DNA from: JAEUMD01 sp050250815
Lineage (GTDB): Bacteria; Pseudomonadota; Alphaproteobacteria; Rhizobiales; Hyphomicrobiaceae
Assembly: GCA_050250815.1 (NCBI GenBank)
Contig: JBFWNY010000003.1
Span: 62,001-126,000 of the forward strand
DNA length: 64,000 nt
Direction: 5' to 3'
Shown here: positions 46,475-55,000 of the stretch, in pieces
How positions within the stretch are numbered: position 1 is the first letter of the stretch
Layout of the letters: every line of letters starts with the position of its first letter
Notes under the pieces: generated by a model
Told to the model about the DNA's origin: nothing
The model's database searches: none
The model's input: only the letters and a program-made list of their open reading frames with translations
Program-made: the position numbers and the translations under genes

Positions 46475-46942
46475 TCAAGGCGAGGGCGGCGGCGACGGAT
46501 CGATCCAACCCAACCGCACGAGCAGCCAGTGCGTCGCGAATGCCGCCCACAGCGCGGCCGGAAGCTGCAACAGCACGATGCCTCTCCTTCCGGCAACCAT
46601 GAACAGCAGGCCAGCCAGCATGGAAACCGCCAGTGCGGCCATCAGCGCCTCGCTGCGGCGGAAGCCGCCGCGCAGATAGGTCTGCCGACCGAGCCAGAGG
46701 CTCACGAGCACGGCATGCAGCCCGCCAAACAGGTAGGAAAAGATGCCCGCCAGAGCGCCAAGAGACGCAATCTCTGACAAGAGCGGCTGCCTCAGCGTGC
46801 CGCCCAGCGCCTGCCCCACCAGCGGCACGGCGAAGGCGCCAGAGACCAACAGGCTACCGATCGGCGGACCCAGCAGCGCGATGAACAGCCCGACGCGGAT
46901 CGCATTGCCGAGCGTGCCTCGCGGATAGGCGGAACTGGTCAT
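46475..46942 (-). CDS. Membrane protein, second of a paralogous pair downstream of ruvA
   Basis: 155 residues, about four membrane helices (18-40, 55-80, 95-120, 125-145). Its start codon overlaps the stop of the preceding gene (ATGA at 46939-46942). The segment QTYLRGGFRRSEALMAALAV matches the AYLRGGYSWLVAAVAG segment at a similar place in the preceding protein, suggesting duplication. No recognised family. The end is Pro-rich (PSPPPSP). Confidence 0.68.
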   Translation of the reverse strand: MTSSAYPRGTLGNAIRVGLFIALLGPPIGSLLVSGAFAVPLVGQALGGTLRQPLLSEIASLGALAGIFSYLFGGLHAVLVSLWLGRQTYLRGGFRRSEALMAALAVSMLAGLLFMVAGRRGIVLLQLPAALWAAFATHWLLVRLGWIDPSPPPSP

Positions 46943-47397
46943 TCGGCCATGATAATCCGTGCGCTGGCGAGTGACTGGCGGACACCGATGGCGATGAAGG
47001 CGGCAAATGCCGTCAGCGGAGCCAGCGCAAGGCTCGACGGCAAGGTCAGCGCGACGGCCGACAACGTGAACGCCAGTCCGCCTGCGACTGCCGCGACGAG
47101 CCAGGAATAGCCGCCACGCAGGTACGCGACAGCAGCCAGCGCGAGCCCTGCGAGTGAAGCTGGAACCGCGGCCCACACGAACGTTGCGAGAGCCGCCTGC
47201 CCCGGGTTCGGCAACCCGTCGGGAAGTAGGGCTCCCAGCCCCAGCGGCGGCGCCAGGATCAGGGCGGCGAGCACGACGAAGCCCGCCAGGAACGGACCGG
47301 CGAGCGCATGCCCCAGAAACGTGAACAGCGCACGCTGCATCCGACTTCCGGCGCCGTGCGGCGCTGCCACCGAGTTACGATAATCGTGGCCGGTCAT
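46939..47397 (-). CDS. Membrane protein, first of a paralogous pair downstream of ruvA
   Basis: 152 residues with about four membrane helices (22-45, 68-90, 98-118, 122-142). Translation is coupled to ruvA through an ATGA overlap (47394-47397), and to the next gene through another. The motif LAAVAYLRGGYSW is shared with the second copy. Function unknown; constant coupling to ruvA would suggest expression together with recombination genes rather than a direct role. Confidence 0.7.
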   Translation of the reverse strand: MTGHDYRNSVAAPHGAGSRMQRALFTFLGHALAGPFLAGFVVLAALILAPPLGLGALLPDGLPNPGQAALATFVWAAVPASLAGLALAAVAYLRGGYSWLVAAVAGGLAFTLSAVALTLPSSLALAPLTAFAAFIAIGVRQSLASARIIMAE

Positions 47398-48029
47398 CGC
47401 GCCAGCTCCTTGAGGCCGCGTCGGATGAGCTTGGCGGTGTCGGCATCGCTGCCCAGCTCCTGCATGGCTGCGGCGACCGCCTGGCTCGCCTGCTGCGGGT
47501 TGTAGCCCAGGTTGGTCAGCGCCGAGATCGCCTCGGCTGCCGCGAGTCCCTCGCTGCTCACCGTTGCCGTACTCGCAGCGCCGGCAATCTCGCCAGCCGT
47601 CGGCTTGGCACCAAGCCCCGCCACGGCGAGTGCAGGCGCCTTGTCCTTCAACTCGGCGACGATGCGCTGCGCGAGCTTCTTGCCGACGCCCGGCGCCTGC
47701 TCGACCGCAGCCCAATTACCCAGAGCGACCGCATTGCCCAGCTCCTGCGGCGACAGCACACCGAGCACCGAGAGCGCGACCTTGGACCCCACGCCCTGCA
47801 CATTCTGCAGCGTGCGGAACCAGCTACGCTCCACCTCGCTGGCGAAACCGTAGAGGCGGATGGCATCCTCACGGACGTGCGTATCGATGGTGAGGTCGAG
47901 GTCCTGTCCGAGCTTCAGGTTGCGCAGCGTGCGCGCCGAGGCCTGCACCTCATAGCCGACACCGTTGACGTCGAGGATGAGGTGGCTTTCGCCGACCGCA
48001 TCGACCTTGCCACGCAGCTTACCGATCAT
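47394..48029 (-). CDS. ruvA: Holliday-junction-binding protein RuvA
   Basis: 211 residues. OB-fold start MIGKLRGKVDAVGESHLILDVNGVGYEV, two helix-hairpin-helix motifs (FRTLQNVQGVGSKVALSVLG and QAPGVGKKLAQRIVAELKDK) and a C-terminal RuvB-contact domain (AISALTNLGYNPQQASQAVAAAM). It binds four-way junctions as a tetramer and loads RuvB. Preceded by ruvC at 61 bases; the stop overlaps the start of a membrane-protein gene. Confidence 0.97.
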   Translation of the reverse strand: MIGKLRGKVDAVGESHLILDVNGVGYEVQASARTLRNLKLGQDLDLTIDTHVREDAIRLYGFASEVERSWFRTLQNVQGVGSKVALSVLGVLSPQELGNAVALGNWAAVEQAPGVGKKLAQRIVAELKDKAPALAVAGLGAKPTAGEIAGAASTATVSSEGLAAAEAISALTNLGYNPQQASQAVAAAMQELGSDADTAKLIRRGLKELAR

Positions 48030-48090
48030 CTTGACTCTCGCTGTTCTCCCTCGTCCCTCTCGTCACGTCGTGCCGAAAAGTACGAGATCA

Positions 48091-48612
48091 TCACCGCGCC
48101 TTCGCCAGCGCCTTTGCCGCCAGGGCCTGGGCACCACGGTGATTGGCGTGGCAGATGGCAATTGCCAGCGCGTCCGCTTCATCGGCGCTCTCGACTTTCG
48201 CCTTGGGCAGCAGGAAACCGATCATGGCCTTGATCTGGTGCTTCTCGGCATGGCCGGCGCCGACCACCGTCTTCTTGACGAGGTTGGGTGGATATTCGGC
48301 GACCTTCAGCCCCTTCATCGCGGGCGCGAGCAGTGCCATGCCGCGCGCCTGACCGAGCTTCAGCGTAGCGCGCGCGTTCTCGTTGACGAACGTCTCTTCC
48401 ACCGCCGCCTCGCGCGGCCTGTACGACGCGATGACGCCGCTGATGCCCTCGAACAGCTCACGCAGCCGATAGGCCAGTGCTTCGTCGGCAGGCACGATCA
48501 GAGCACCGCTGGCGACGTAGACGAGCCGCACGCCGTCGGTCTCGATGATGCCCCAACCCGTGCACCTGAGACCCGGGTCGATGCCGATGATGCGAATCAG
48601 TTCCCCCTGCAT
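48091..48612 (-). CDS. ruvC: Holliday-junction resolvase RuvC
   Basis: 173 residues, the usual length. RIIGIDPGLRCTGWGII holds the first catalytic Asp, VEETFVNENARATLKLGQARG the Glu, and ADEADALAIAICHA the last two acidic residues. The ATG at 48612 has no good ribosome site; an ATG at 48669 is in frame but would add a non-conserved extension. Confidence 0.96.
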   Translation of the reverse strand: MQGELIRIIGIDPGLRCTGWGIIETDGVRLVYVASGALIVPADEALAYRLRELFEGISGVIASYRPREAAVEETFVNENARATLKLGQARGMALLAPAMKGLKVAEYPPNLVKKTVVGAGHAEKHQIKAMIGFLLPKAKVESADEADALAIAICHANHRGAQALAAKALAKAR

Positions 48613-48702
48613 GAGCCAGCAATAGCACGGCCCCGCTCCGCGAAGTTGCAGAAGCGGAGCCGCGGTCATTGGGCAGAGGCGGCGCCCGCGTGGGCAGCGC
48701 CG

Positions 48703-48828
48703 TCACTGCAGCGGCAGCACGGGACCGAGCGGACCTGCCACCAGGACGGAGAGAGAGGCGAACGAAGCCAGCACGAGTGCCAGCTCCGCCGCCGGCACGG
48801 GCAAATGCCCGGCGAGCAGCTTGAACAT
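48703..48828 (-). CDS. Possible 41-residue membrane peptide
   Basis: A short frame starting MFKLLAGHLPVPAAELALVL with one hydrophobic helix and the ending GPLGPVLPLQ. GGAG is nine bases before its ATG. It lies in the 300-base spacer between ruvC and the threonine dehydratase gene, same strand. No supporting homology can be given. Confidence 0.42.
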   Translation of the reverse strand: MFKLLAGHLPVPAAELALVLASFASLSVLVAGPLGPVLPLQ

Positions 48829-48910
48829 GTGGATCACTCCAGCAGGGGTTTCACTGGAGCCATAGTCGCCGCCCGGACCAATTCCGTTCAACCGTCGCCC
48901 GATATGACGC

Positions 48911-50251
48911 CTAGCGCGACAGGGCCGCGCCCTTGACCTCGACGGCGTAGCCCGCGCGCTCCAGCGCCTCGACAACACGCTTCAGGTGCTCGCGATCGCG
49001 CGTCTCGATGACGACGTGCAGCTCCGCACCCTTGGCCGGCAGCACCGTGAAGACGCGCTGGTGGTAGACCTCCACGATATTGGCGCCCTCCCCGCCAATC
49101 ACCGTGGAAACGCGCGCCAACTGGCCCGGACGGTCGGGGATGTCGATCGACAACTGTGACAGGCGCCCGTCGCGGGCGAGACCGCGGGTGAGCACACTCG
49201 CCAGGAGGCGCATGTCGATGTTGCCACCGCACAGCACGAGGCCGACGCGCTCGCCCTTGAAGCGCTGCGGGTCCGCCATGACGGCGGCAAGTCCCGCCGC
49301 GCCTGCCCCTTCGACCACGGTCTTCTCTATCGCCAGCAGAAGCGACAGCGCCCGCTCGATGTCGCTTTCCGCCACCAGCACGATGTCGTCGACGAACTCG
49401 CGCACGTGGCGGCGGGTGATGTGCCCCGGCTCCTTCACCGCGATGCCCTCCGCCAGGCTGTCACCGCGCATGGGCAGGCTCGCGCTCTTGACCACGTTGT
49501 ACATCGAGGGATAGAGCGCCGCCTGCACGCCGATGATGCGGATCGTCGGCTTCAGCGCCTTGGCGGCCACCGCCATGCCGGAGATGAGGCCGCCACCGCC
49601 GATGGGCACGACCAGCGTGTCGAGATCGGGCCTGGCACTCAGCATCTCGAGTGCGATCGTACCCTGTCCTGCGATCACCAGGGGATCGTCGTAGGGATGC
49701 ACCATCGTCAGCTTGCGCTCGGCGGAAAGCCGTAAGGCGCAGGCCGCCGCCTCGTCGAGGCTCGGCCCTTCGAGAACGACTTCCGCGCCGAGCTGGCGCG
49801 TGTTCTCAACCTTCACCGTGGGCGTCGTCTCCGGCATGACCACGGTCGCGGGAATGCCCAGCCTGCCGGCGTGATAAGCGACGCCCTGAGCATGGTTGCC
49901 GGCCGACATGGTGATGACGCCGCGCTTGCGCTCATGCGTGTCGAGAGCCTCGAGGCGCACGAGCGCGCCACGCTCCTTGAACGAGCCGGTGAACTGAAGG
50001 TTCTCGAACTTGAGCCACAGCTCGGCTCCCAGCAGTCCCGACAGCGTACGGCTCATGTCGAAGTCGGTCGCAACCACGTGCCCGTCCACGACCCTGGCCG
50101 CAGCCTCGACATCGGCCAGCGTCACCAGCGGCGGTACAGCAGTGTCATGGCTGACACCGGCTGCCCGGGGATCGGCCTGACGATCGACCTTCGCCTTGGT
50201 TGTGCCCGTGGTGGCTTTCGCGCCCGATCGCGCCCGTGACCGCCGTTCCAT
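48911..50251 (-). CDS. ilvA: Threonine ammonia-lyase with C-terminal ACT domain
   Basis: PLP enzyme deaminating threonine to 2-oxobutanoate, first step of isoleucine synthesis or threonine breakdown. The PLP lysine is in FTGSFKERGALVRL, the phosphate loop in PIGGGGLISGMAVA, and SAGNHAQGVAYHA is diagnostic. The C-terminal 85 residues form an ACT-like regulatory domain (LSIDIPDRPGQLARVSTVIGG). The chosen ATG (50251) has GGAG five bases away and gives 446 residues with a 40-residue basic, disordered leader; a later start near VSHDTAVPPLVTLADVEAAA cannot be excluded. A single ACT-like unit argues for the TdcB/short-form type rather than E. coli IlvA. Confidence 0.9.
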   Translation of the reverse strand: MERRSRARSGAKATTGTTKAKVDRQADPRAAGVSHDTAVPPLVTLADVEAAARVVDGHVVATDFDMSRTLSGLLGAELWLKFENLQFTGSFKERGALVRLEALDTHERKRGVITMSAGNHAQGVAYHAGRLGIPATVVMPETTPTVKVENTRQLGAEVVLEGPSLDEAAACALRLSAERKLTMVHPYDDPLVIAGQGTIALEMLSARPDLDTLVVPIGGGGLISGMAVAAKALKPTIRIIGVQAALYPSMYNVVKSASLPMRGDSLAEGIAVKEPGHITRRHVREFVDDIVLVAESDIERALSLLLAIEKTVVEGAGAAGLAAVMADPQRFKGERVGLVLCGGNIDMRLLASVLTRGLARDGRLSQLSIDIPDRPGQLARVSTVIGGEGANIVEVYHQRVFTVLPAKGAELHVVIETRDREHLKRVVEALERAGYAVEVKGAALSR

Positions 50252-50443
50252 CATATCTCCTCGACGCATCCCGCCGCGCAGCGCTCCGCGCCTTCCGGGC
50301 GATCGCGCCGACCCGATGCACGGACCGAATTTCATGGCATACCAAGCCTGTCTTCAGTAAGACACCACCAAGGTGCGCCATGTGGTCCCTGTGTCGCAGG
50401 GGACGAGCGGGACGCAAGCGAACGAGCGGGAGGAGTGAGCGAG

Positions 50444-51331
50444 ATGGCGAAGGTAGCGTGGATCGGGCTCGGCGTGATGGGGTACCCGATGGCGGGTCAC
50501 ATCCTCAAGAAGGGGGGCCACGATCTCACCGTCTACAATCGCTCCGCCGCCAAGGCCGAAAAATGGGTCGCCGAGCATGGCGCGGGCCGCGCCGCGCCCA
50601 CACCCGCAGCCGCCGCTGACGGCGCCGATTTCGTGTTCTGCTGCGTCGGCAATGACGACGACCTGCGGGCCGTGACCACGGGCAAGGACGGCGCATTCGC
50701 AGCCATACGCAAGGGCGCGATCTTCATCGACAACACGACGGCCTCCGCCAACGTCGCCCGCGAGCTCTATGCGGCGGCTGGCACGGGTGGTTTTGGCTTT
50801 CTCGATGCGCCTGTGTCGGGCGGGCAGGCGGGCGCCGAAAACGGCATGCTGACGGTGATGGTGGGGGGTGACGCCGACGTGTTCGAGCGCGCCAAGCCCG
50901 TCATCGCACACTACGCGCGCATGGTGAACCGGATCGGTGAGGCCGGCGCCGGTCAGCTCACCAAGATGGTCAACCAGATCTGCATTGCGGGCCTCGTGCA
51001 GGGCCTCGCCGAGGGGCTGCACATGGCCAAGAGGGCGGGCCTCGACGTGCCCGCCGTCATGGACACCATCTCCAAAGGCGCCGCGCAGTCCTGGCAGATG
51101 GAGAACCGCTGGACGACGATGGTGGACGGCAAGTTCGACTACGGATTCGCGGTCGACTGGATGCGCAAGGACCTTTCGATCTGCCTCGACGAGGCGCGCC
51201 GCAACGGCGCGAGCCTGCCGGTGACGGCGCTCGTCGATCAGTTCTATTCTGAGGTTCAATGCATGGGTGGCAAACGCTGGGATACGTCGAGCCTAATTGC
51301 CCGGCTTGAAGCCGCCGGCAAGAAGGCTTGA
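50444..51331 (+). CDS. NAD(P)-dependent beta-hydroxyacid dehydrogenase (3-hydroxyisobutyrate / tartronate-semialdehyde type)
   Basis: 295 residues. Rossmann start AKVAWIGLGVMGYPMAGHIL, substrate loop FLDAPVSGGQAGAENGMLTVMVGG, catalytic Lys in GQLTKMVNQI and closing DYGFAVDWMRKDL. Family members reduce tartronate semialdehyde or oxidise 3-hydroxyisobutyrate. The D-glycerate dehydrogenase-like gene 450 bases downstream favours a glyoxylate/glycerate role, but valine breakdown remains possible. AGGAG lies eight bases before the ATG at 50444. Confidence 0.85.
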   Translation: MAKVAWIGLGVMGYPMAGHILKKGGHDLTVYNRSAAKAEKWVAEHGAGRAAPTPAAAADGADFVFCCVGNDDDLRAVTTGKDGAFAAIRKGAIFIDNTTASANVARELYAAAGTGGFGFLDAPVSGGQAGAENGMLTVMVGGDADVFERAKPVIAHYARMVNRIGEAGAGQLTKMVNQICIAGLVQGLAEGLHMAKRAGLDVPAVMDTISKGAAQSWQMENRWTTMVDGKFDYGFAVDWMRKDLSICLDEARRNGASLPVTALVDQFYSEVQCMGGKRWDTSSLIARLEAAGKKA

Positions 51332-51334
51332 TTC

Positions 51335-51775
51335 ATGGCCGCGGAAAGCCGCGCCGATCCCGGCGCACTGATTGCGGCGATGGCCCGGGTCAATCCCGTC
51401 TTCAAACATCTGGGCATTGAGGTCGATCTGGCCGAGCCCGGCCATGCGCGCTTCGCCATGGTGGTGCGACCCGACCTCGTCAACACCTTCGGCGTCGGCC
51501 ACGGCGGTGTCGTCTTCACGCTCGCCGACATGGCCTTCGGCTTCACCTGCAATGCGAGTGGGGAGCGGGCGATGACGGCGAGCGCCGCCATCGACTACCT
51601 CGCGCCTGCACCTGCCGGCGCCCGCATCGTGGCCGACGCGCGCGAGGTCGCGCGGCAGGGCCGCAACGTCTTCTATGACGTGATCGTTTCGGTGGAAGGC
51701 GGCGAGGAGATCGCGATCGTCCGCGGCCGCATGCGTCTGCTGGGCGGGCCGGTGTTTCCCGAAACGGCGAGCTGA
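51335..51775 (+). CDS. PaaI-family hot-dog thioesterase
   Basis: 146 residues. The PaaI signature VNTFGVGHGGVVFTLADMAFGF is present with the Asp acting as base; ASAAIDYLAPAPAGARIVADA follows. In phenylacetate catabolism PaaI removes stalled CoA esters, but no other paa gene is in the window, so its substrate is open. It starts three bases after the dehydrogenase gene and precedes the glycerate dehydrogenase gene by 13 bases: a probable operon. Confidence 0.85.
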   Translation: MAAESRADPGALIAAMARVNPVFKHLGIEVDLAEPGHARFAMVVRPDLVNTFGVGHGGVVFTLADMAFGFTCNASGERAMTASAAIDYLAPAPAGARIVADAREVARQGRNVFYDVIVSVEGGEEIAIVRGRMRLLGGPVFPETAS

Positions 51776-51788
51776 GGAGGGCATGCCA

Positions 51789-52754
51789 ATGGCTGCAAAG
51801 CCCGTGTTGTGGATCACACGCAAGCTGTCAGCGGCGACGGAGGCGCGAGCGGCGCGCGACTACGAGGTGCGGCTCAATCCCGAAGACCGCGTATTCTCGC
51901 CGGACGATCTCGTCGCCGGCAGCGCGGAGGTGGACGCAATCCTGCCGTGCCATTCGGAGATCTTCTCGAAGGACGTCGCGGCACGCCTGTCGCCGCGCGT
52001 GAAGATCATCGCCAACCATTCGGTGGGCGTGGACCACTGTGACCTCGAGGCGCTGAAGGCGCGCGGCATCGCCGTCACCAACACGCCCGACGTGCTGTCG
52101 GAGGCGACCGCCGAGATCGCACTGCTTCTGATGCTTGGCGCGGCGCGGCGTGCGAGCGAAGGCGACCGGCTCGTGCGCAGCGGCGACTGGGTTTCGTGGA
52201 GCCCGTCGTTTATGGTGGGCGTCCAAAGCACGGGCAAACGGCTCGGTATCGTGGGGATGGGCCGCGTCGGCCTCGCAGTCCGCCGTATCGTGTCGGGGCT
52301 GGGGATGGAGGTGCACTACACCAACCGCCGCCGGCTGCCACCCGAGGCCGAGCAAGGCGCGATCCATCACGCGAGCGTCGAGGACCTGCTGCCCAACGTC
52401 GACATCGTCACGCTGCATTGCCCATCGACGCCGGAGACACGCGGCCTCATGGATGCGCGGCGATTGGGCCTGATGCGGCCTGGCGCGATCCTGGTCAACA
52501 CCGCGCGCGGTGTTCTCATCGACGAGGACGCACTCGTGGCGGCATTACGGGGCGGCCACCTGTTCGCAGCCGGCCTCGACGTGTTTCGTACCGAGCCCGG
52601 CGGCAATCCGGAGCTCGCCGCGCTCGACAGCGTCTTCCTGCTGCCGCACATCGGATCGGCAACGCGCGAGACGCGCGACGCCATGGGCTTCCGCGCCCTC
52701 GACAACCTCGATGCGTTCTTCGCCGGCCGCTCGCCGCGCGACCGGCTGGTGTGA
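51789..52754 (+). CDS. D-2-hydroxyacid dehydrogenase (glycerate/glyoxylate reductase-like)
   Basis: About 321 residues. The NAD fold is KRLGIVGMGRVGLAVRRIVSG; the catalytic set is Arg in LVNTARGVLIDE, Glu in FRTEPGGNPELA and His in LLPHIGSATRET. The early block IIANHSVGVDHCDLEALKARGI is typical of GyaR/glycerate dehydrogenases. AGGAGG is eight bases before the ATG at 51789, so the ATG two codons earlier (51783) is less likely. With the upstream beta-hydroxyacid dehydrogenase it could interconvert glyoxylate-derived C3 acids; serine-cycle methylotrophs use such an enzyme, but no other serine-cycle gene is seen. Confidence 0.87.
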   Translation: MAAKPVLWITRKLSAATEARAARDYEVRLNPEDRVFSPDDLVAGSAEVDAILPCHSEIFSKDVAARLSPRVKIIANHSVGVDHCDLEALKARGIAVTNTPDVLSEATAEIALLLMLGAARRASEGDRLVRSGDWVSWSPSFMVGVQSTGKRLGIVGMGRVGLAVRRIVSGLGMEVHYTNRRRLPPEAEQGAIHHASVEDLLPNVDIVTLHCPSTPETRGLMDARRLGLMRPGAILVNTARGVLIDEDALVAALRGGHLFAAGLDVFRTEPGGNPELAALDSVFLLPHIGSATRETRDAMGFRALDNLDAFFAGRSPRDRLV

Positions 52755-52761
52755 ACACTTA

Positions 52762-53715
52762 TCATCGCGACATTTGCACCTGAGCACAGTGCTCGCATGG
52801 GGTTTGACGGTACCCGCCTCCGGCCGCGCCAGCCTCGGTAGCACCCGGTTCGAGCGGGAATGGCCGCCCGCAACTGCGGCACAGACTGAACGGCTGCTGC
52901 TCCAGGCCGTGGCCGACCGCGACGCGCTCGTCGAACACGAAGCATGCGCCGCGCCACAGACTCTCGGCCTCGGCAACTTCGGCGAGGTAGCGCAAGATGC
53001 CGCCGTCCAAGTGGTATACGTCGTCGAAGCCCAGCGACCTCACATAGGCCGTCGCCTTCTCACAGCGGATACCGCCGGTGCAGAACATGGCGATGCGTTC
53101 CGGCTTCGGCCCTGTACGCAACCGTGCCTCGATCCAAGCCGGAAACTCGCGGAAACTGTGTGTGCTCGGATCCGCAGCTCCCGCGAAGGTGCCGATCGCC
53201 ACCTCGTAGGCATTGCGTGTGTCTATGACGAGCGTGCCGGGCGCGCGGATCAGATCGTTCCAATCGCCGGGCGCCACGTAGATGCCCGCCGCGATGGCGG
53301 GATCGATGCCCTCCACGCCCATGGTTACAATCTCGGGCTTGAGGCGGGCTTTCAACCGCCCGAATGGCATCTCCGCGGCCCAGGAGAATTTCACCGACAG
53401 GCCCGCGAACCCCGGCATCGCGCGAATGAGGGCCAGCAGCGCGGCGACCGCAACCGGACGGCCTGCCACCGTACCGTTGATGCCCTCCTGAGCCAGGATG
53501 AGCGTGCCCCGGATACCCAATGTATCCGCCGCCGCCTGGAGGCGCCCGAGTACGACTCCAGGGTCGGCAATGGCAGCAAAACGATAGAGCGCGGCAACCA
53601 GCACCGAGCGCGAGCCGCACGCAGCGATCGAGTTCGGTTTCGGATCAGGCAACGGGCTCACGCCGCGCCCTGCCTGTTCATAGTAGGTGATGACCGTTCG
53701 GGAGGCGCTGGACAT
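52762..53715 (-). CDS. trhO: tRNA uridine(34) hydroxylase TrhO (UPF0176, rhodanese fold)
   Basis: 317 residues. N-terminal acylphosphatase-like domain (GIRGTLILAQEGINGTVAGR), central rhodanese domain with the catalytic cysteine loop MFCTGGIRCEKATAYV, and a C-terminal Cys-rich part (CRSCGRPF, TPCEHC) that may bind zinc. TrhO hydroxylates U34 of some tRNAs using O2. The ribosome site is weak. Convergent with the glycerate dehydrogenase gene, seven bases apart. Confidence 0.88.
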   Translation of the reverse strand: MSSASRTVITYYEQAGRGVSPLPDPKPNSIAACGSRSVLVAALYRFAAIADPGVVLGRLQAAADTLGIRGTLILAQEGINGTVAGRPVAVAALLALIRAMPGFAGLSVKFSWAAEMPFGRLKARLKPEIVTMGVEGIDPAIAAGIYVAPGDWNDLIRAPGTLVIDTRNAYEVAIGTFAGAADPSTHSFREFPAWIEARLRTGPKPERIAMFCTGGIRCEKATAYVRSLGFDDVYHLDGGILRYLAEVAEAESLWRGACFVFDERVAVGHGLEQQPFSLCRSCGRPFPLEPGATEAGAAGGGYRQTPCEHCAQVQMSR

Positions 53716-53827
53716 GTGGCAATCATATCTCTTTCACACCTCGTGCGTACTCCGCCCCTTGACCCATCTTTTCAGCTCGGGCGAATCGCGGAATCGTCTT
53801 GGCGTTGCACAACTCTAGGAGAGAACC

Positions 53828-53914
53828 ATGGCAGCAGCGAAGAAGGCGGCTAAGAAGCCCGCCGCCAAGAAGGCCGCAGCGAAGAAACCCGCCGCGAAGT
53901 CGAAGAAGAAGTAA
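53828..53914 (+). CDS. 28-residue Lys/Ala/Pro-rich histone-H1-like peptide
   Basis: A tiny gene with a good ribosome site (TAGGAGAGAACC before ATG) and its own downstream hairpin. The product is MAAAKKAAKKPAAKKAAAKK followed by PAAKSKKK: essentially AAAKK/PAAKK repeats with a charge near +13. Similar (A/P)AKKA tails occur on bacterial H1-like DNA-binding proteins; this looks like the tail alone. It could bind DNA or RNA non-specifically. The gene stands alone between trhO (divergent) and an NTF2-like gene. Confidence 0.65.
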   Translation: MAAAKKAAKKPAAKKAAAKKPAAKSKKK

Positions 53915-53954
53915 CTAACTCTGGTTTTGCCGTTCGGCCCTCCGGACGGCTGTC

Positions 53955-53981
53955 GACAGGCGCCCCCATCGGGCGCCTGTC
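53955..53981 (+). terminator. Hairpin after the Lys/Ala-rich peptide gene
   Basis: GACAGGCGCCC (53955-53965) pairs perfectly with GGGCGCCTGTC (53971-53981), 11 bp, loop of five bases, 40 bases after the stop. The tail TGCATTTCTGG is only moderately T-rich. Confidence 0.65.
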
Positions 53982-54167
53982 TGCATTTCTGGCGACGTTC
54001 AGCGCCCGATTGCCGTCGCACGTCTGATCGGGGGCAACCGTCCGGCCGCTACCTGCCAAGGCAGACCTTGCCCACCCTGAAGGATAGCCACGATAACGCG
54101 TGGCCCGACCGGCGGCGATCTGCTAAGGCAGCGGCTCCAAAATTTGCCACAAGCGACGGAGACCCGC

Positions 54168-54578
54168 ATGCGCCGCGCCGAGACCGAGGCCCTGATCGTC
54201 CGCTACTATAATGCCTTCAACCGCGGCGACAGCGAAACCATGCTGGCGTGCCTGACCGAGGATGTCATCCACGACGTCAATCAGGGCGAGCGACGGGAGG
54301 GCCTCGACAAGTTTCGCGCCTTCAATGCGCGCATGGACCACCACTACAAGGAGAGGCTCGAGAACATCGTCGTGCTCGTCAACGGAGACGGCACGCGTGC
54401 CGCCGCCGAATTCAACGTCCACGGCACCTATCTCAACACGGATTCGGGCCTGCCCGACGCGAAGGGCCAGACCTACGTGCTGCCCGCAGGCACCTTCTTC
54501 GCCGTTCGCGACGGCAAGATCGCGCGCGTGACCACCTACTACAATCTGACCGACTGGATCACGCAGGTGGCGGGCTGA
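54168..54578 (+). CDS. SnoaL/NTF2-like (ketosteroid-isomerase-related) protein
   Basis: 136 residues with the cone-shaped NTF2 fold: ALIVRYYNAFNRGDSETMLACLTEDVIHDVNQG, HGTYLNTDSGLPDAKGQTYVLPAG and TTYYNLTDWITQV. Related Rhizobiales proteins are annotated as ketosteroid-isomerase-like; no reaction can be read here. GGAG is seven bases before the ATG at 54168. panD follows at 62 bases on the same strand. Confidence 0.78.
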   Translation: MRRAETEALIVRYYNAFNRGDSETMLACLTEDVIHDVNQGERREGLDKFRAFNARMDHHYKERLENIVVLVNGDGTRAAAEFNVHGTYLNTDSGLPDAKGQTYVLPAGTFFAVRDGKIARVTTYYNLTDWITQVAG

Positions 54579-54640
54579 GCGGCCAACCGCCTCCGGGCAA
54601 TCGAACGCCAATGCCTCCGAGACAGCGCCGGGAGACCGCC

Positions 54641-55000
54641 ATGCTCGTGACCATGCTGAAATGCAAGCTGCACCGTGCAACGGTCACCGAATGCGACTTG
54701 CACTACGAGGGCTCGATCTCGATCGATCAGAAGCTCATCGAGGCGGCCGGGCTCATCGTCAACGAGCGTGTCGAGATCTACAACATCGACAACGGCGAGC
54801 GCTTTGCCACCTACGTCATCGAGGGCAAGCGTGGCAGCGGCATCATCGGTCTCAATGGCGCGGCGGCGCGCAAGGCTTGCGTCGGCGACAAGATCATCAT
54901 CTGTGCCTACGCCCAGATGGAAGACGCGGAGGCCCAAGGCCACGTGCCCAAGATCGTCCTGTGCGGCGCCAAGAACCGCATCGAGAAGGCGAAGTCGTGA
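54641..55000 (+). CDS. panD: Aspartate 1-decarboxylase
   Basis: Makes beta-alanine from aspartate for pantothenate and CoA. 119 residues. MLKCKLHRATVTECDLHYEG precedes the self-cleavage site Gly-Ser (YEGSISID), where the serine becomes the pyruvoyl group; NVYNI-like VEIYNIDNGERFATYVI and NGAAARKACVGDKIIICAYA follow. It ends ...IEKAKS with a stop overlapping the start of the next gene (TGATG). GGAG lies six bases upstream of the ATG at 54641. Autocleavage may need PanZ in enterobacteria, but no PanZ is expected here. Confidence 0.96.
   Translation: MLVTMLKCKLHRATVTECDLHYEGSISIDQKLIEAAGLIVNERVEIYNIDNGERFATYVIEGKRGSGIIGLNGAAARKACVGDKIIICAYAQMEDAEAQGHVPKIVLCGAKNRIEKAKS

Noticed and set aside
50349..50364. 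TGTCTT-CAGT-AAGACA hairpin between ilvA and the beta-hydroxyacid dehydrogenase
   Set aside because: Only a 6-bp stem with no nearby promoter; not distinguishable from chance.
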